Below are positions 42,643 through 43,501 of a DNA stretch of 43,501 bases, in pieces (positions within the stretch are counted from its first letter, which is position 1; each line of letters opens with the position of its first letter). The notes beneath the pieces were generated by a model, which ran no database searches, was not told where the DNA came from, and saw nothing but the letters and a program-made list of their open reading frames with translations. The stretch is from positions 1-43,501 of the forward strand of contig UQZA01000018.1 of assembly GCA_900545515.1 (NCBI GenBank), read 5' to 3'. The DNA is from an uncultured Eubacteriales bacterium (GTDB taxonomy: Bacteria; Bacillota; Clostridia; Oscillospirales; Oscillospiraceae). Position numbers and translations under genes: made by a program.

Positions 42643-43344
42643 TTAGGCCGCTGGGAGCTCGAACAGGGTTCCGTCCGTCTTGGAAACGGCCACTTGCTTG
42701 CTTCCTTCTGACAGAGAGACCTCAAACCGGTAGCATGCTTCTCCTTCTACGGTTTGCGTTCCCAGAAACGACAGGGCATCTGCTTCTGGAAAGTGGTCCC
42801 AAGCAGCGTCTAGGGCCTCATCGTAGGCGCTGCGTTCCCCGGTCATCACCAGCTTCAAGCCATACGTGGCTGTAATCTTTGGGTCCTCCCATTGTAGTTC
42901 GATTTCGTAAAAATATTCTCCCGGTTCAGCTGGAGCGCGAAGACCAAGCCCGGCGCCGTCCTCGGTCCAATACAAGCGTGAAGACTGAGAGTCATGAGGC
43001 AGCCGGGTGCCATCATCAAAGACCGTTCCTTCGGGCAGGTAGATTCGATAGATGGCAGAGGTAGGTGCTTGGACAGAGAGCGTGATGCCGTTTTGCCCCT
43101 GTTCTCCGTCCAGTACCAAGGTACGCTCCTCATCATAAGTCCCTTGCCAGGCGGGAGACGTTTGCATTTCGGTATGCGCCTCTCCCATGGAGTAGCCCAA
43201 AAGAAGCGCCGATGCTTGCGCATCGCTGAGATCGTCCATCGCAAGCACGTTTGGAATGGGGTCAGATGTGTCTTTCTGATCAGCACCGCAGCCTGAAGCA
43301 GAGAATAAACATAGCAAGCATAGTAAATATAGATATTTTTTCAA
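42643..43344 (-). CDS. Lipoprotein of unknown function
   Basis: Lipoprotein of 233 residues; the start is TTG 43344 because GGAGGT lies six bases upstream and MKKYLYLLCLLCLFSASGC gives a perfect signal peptide with lipobox Cys19. The mature part has a beta-rich central region (DGTRLPHDSQSSRLYW) and a C-terminal part, YRFEVSLSEGSKQVAVSKTD, that reads like a PepSY-like or similar small alpha/beta domain (weak). It does not share the CxxPxC motif of the lipoproteins at 23485-30389. It is convergent with rex. Confidence 0.75.
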   Translation of the reverse strand: MKKYLYLLCLLCLFSASGCGADQKDTSDPIPNVLAMDDLSDAQASALLLGYSMGEAHTEMQTSPAWQGTYDEERTLVLDGEQGQNGITLSVQAPTSAIYRIYLPEGTVFDDGTRLPHDSQSSRLYWTEDGAGLGLRAPAEPGEYFYEIELQWEDPKITATYGLKLVMTGERSAYDEALDAAWDHFPEADALSFLGTQTVEGEACYRFEVSLSEGSKQVAVSKTDGTLFELPAA

Positions 43345-43501
43345 ATCATAACCTCCAATCTGGCCAGATATTACCGGACTCAATATGATAGGGTTCCGGA
43401 ATATGGGCAATCACCTAAAGGAATGACCGGACTTACTTGAACATTGGAACCACGTCCTTTTTTTGCCTGGAAGCTAAGCTGCAAGACATTTTTTATAATT
43501 G
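43345..43501. other. Right edge, no gene seen
   Basis: This is the upstream region of the lipoprotein gene. No convincing promoter pair was identified before the window ends. Confidence 0.5.

Noticed and set aside
42643..43344. CRISPR-associated receptor or accessory protein candidate
   Set aside because: It has a clear lipoprotein signal peptide and no CARF-like Rossmann motif, and is 22 kb from the cas operon.

Overview
The window is GC-rich, coding-dense DNA with Bacillota traits: SLH-domain surface proteins, lipoprotein signal peptides, AGGAGG-type ribosome binding sites, sigma-A promoters, a Rex repressor and a Csm-type CRISPR system. The GC content, the giant SLH-anchored subtilases and the runs of Cys-containing lipoproteins suggest an intestinal Oscillospiraceae-like Clostridium relative (inference; no rRNA gene is present to confirm it). 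No rRNA, tRNA, integrase or recognisable transposase gene was seen.

Layout, left to right. (1) 1-10.1 kb: a 2752-residue secreted subtilase with dockerin-like, Big_2, cohesin-like, Cys-repeat and SLH modules, followed by a large ArsR-type regulator. (2) 10.2-13.0 kb: larE-larB-larC, which make and load the nickel-pincer cofactor; no larA lies nearby. (3) 13.1-20.2 kb: a two-repeat, one-spacer CRISPR remnant with its own promoter, then cas10-csm2-csm3-csm4-csm5-cas6 (type III-A). Cas10 keeps its GGDD cyclase motif but has no HD motif. There is no cas1/cas2 and no csm6-like effector. (4) 20.2-31.4 kb, all on the minus strand: an ABC-2 exporter (ATPase and permease), four paralogous lipoproteins, two intact small secreted proteins and a broken third one, an SLH-domain remnant and a membrane-anchored protein. 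Much of this block is visibly more AT-rich than its flanks. It holds two copies of a roughly 205-214 bp promoter-carrying repeat, one of which splits a small secreted-protein gene. (5) 31.4-39.2 kb: a second giant SLH subtilase (2058 residues, minus strand) divergent from a second large ArsR-type regulator. (6) 39.5-43.4 kb: a PhoB/PhoR-like two-component system, rex, and a convergent lipoprotein gene.

How the genes may work together. Each giant surface protease sits beside a regulator of the same unusual architecture (unknown N-terminal domain, C-terminal ArsR winged helix), which suggests protease-regulator pairs. The exporter, lipoproteins and small secreted proteins between cas6 and the second protease look like a repeatedly duplicated envelope or secretion locus that I cannot assign to a known system; it is the best candidate here for something undescribed. 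The CRISPR locus looks able to process crRNA, cleave target RNA and make cyclic oligoadenylate, but not to acquire spacers, and any signal receptor must be encoded elsewhere.
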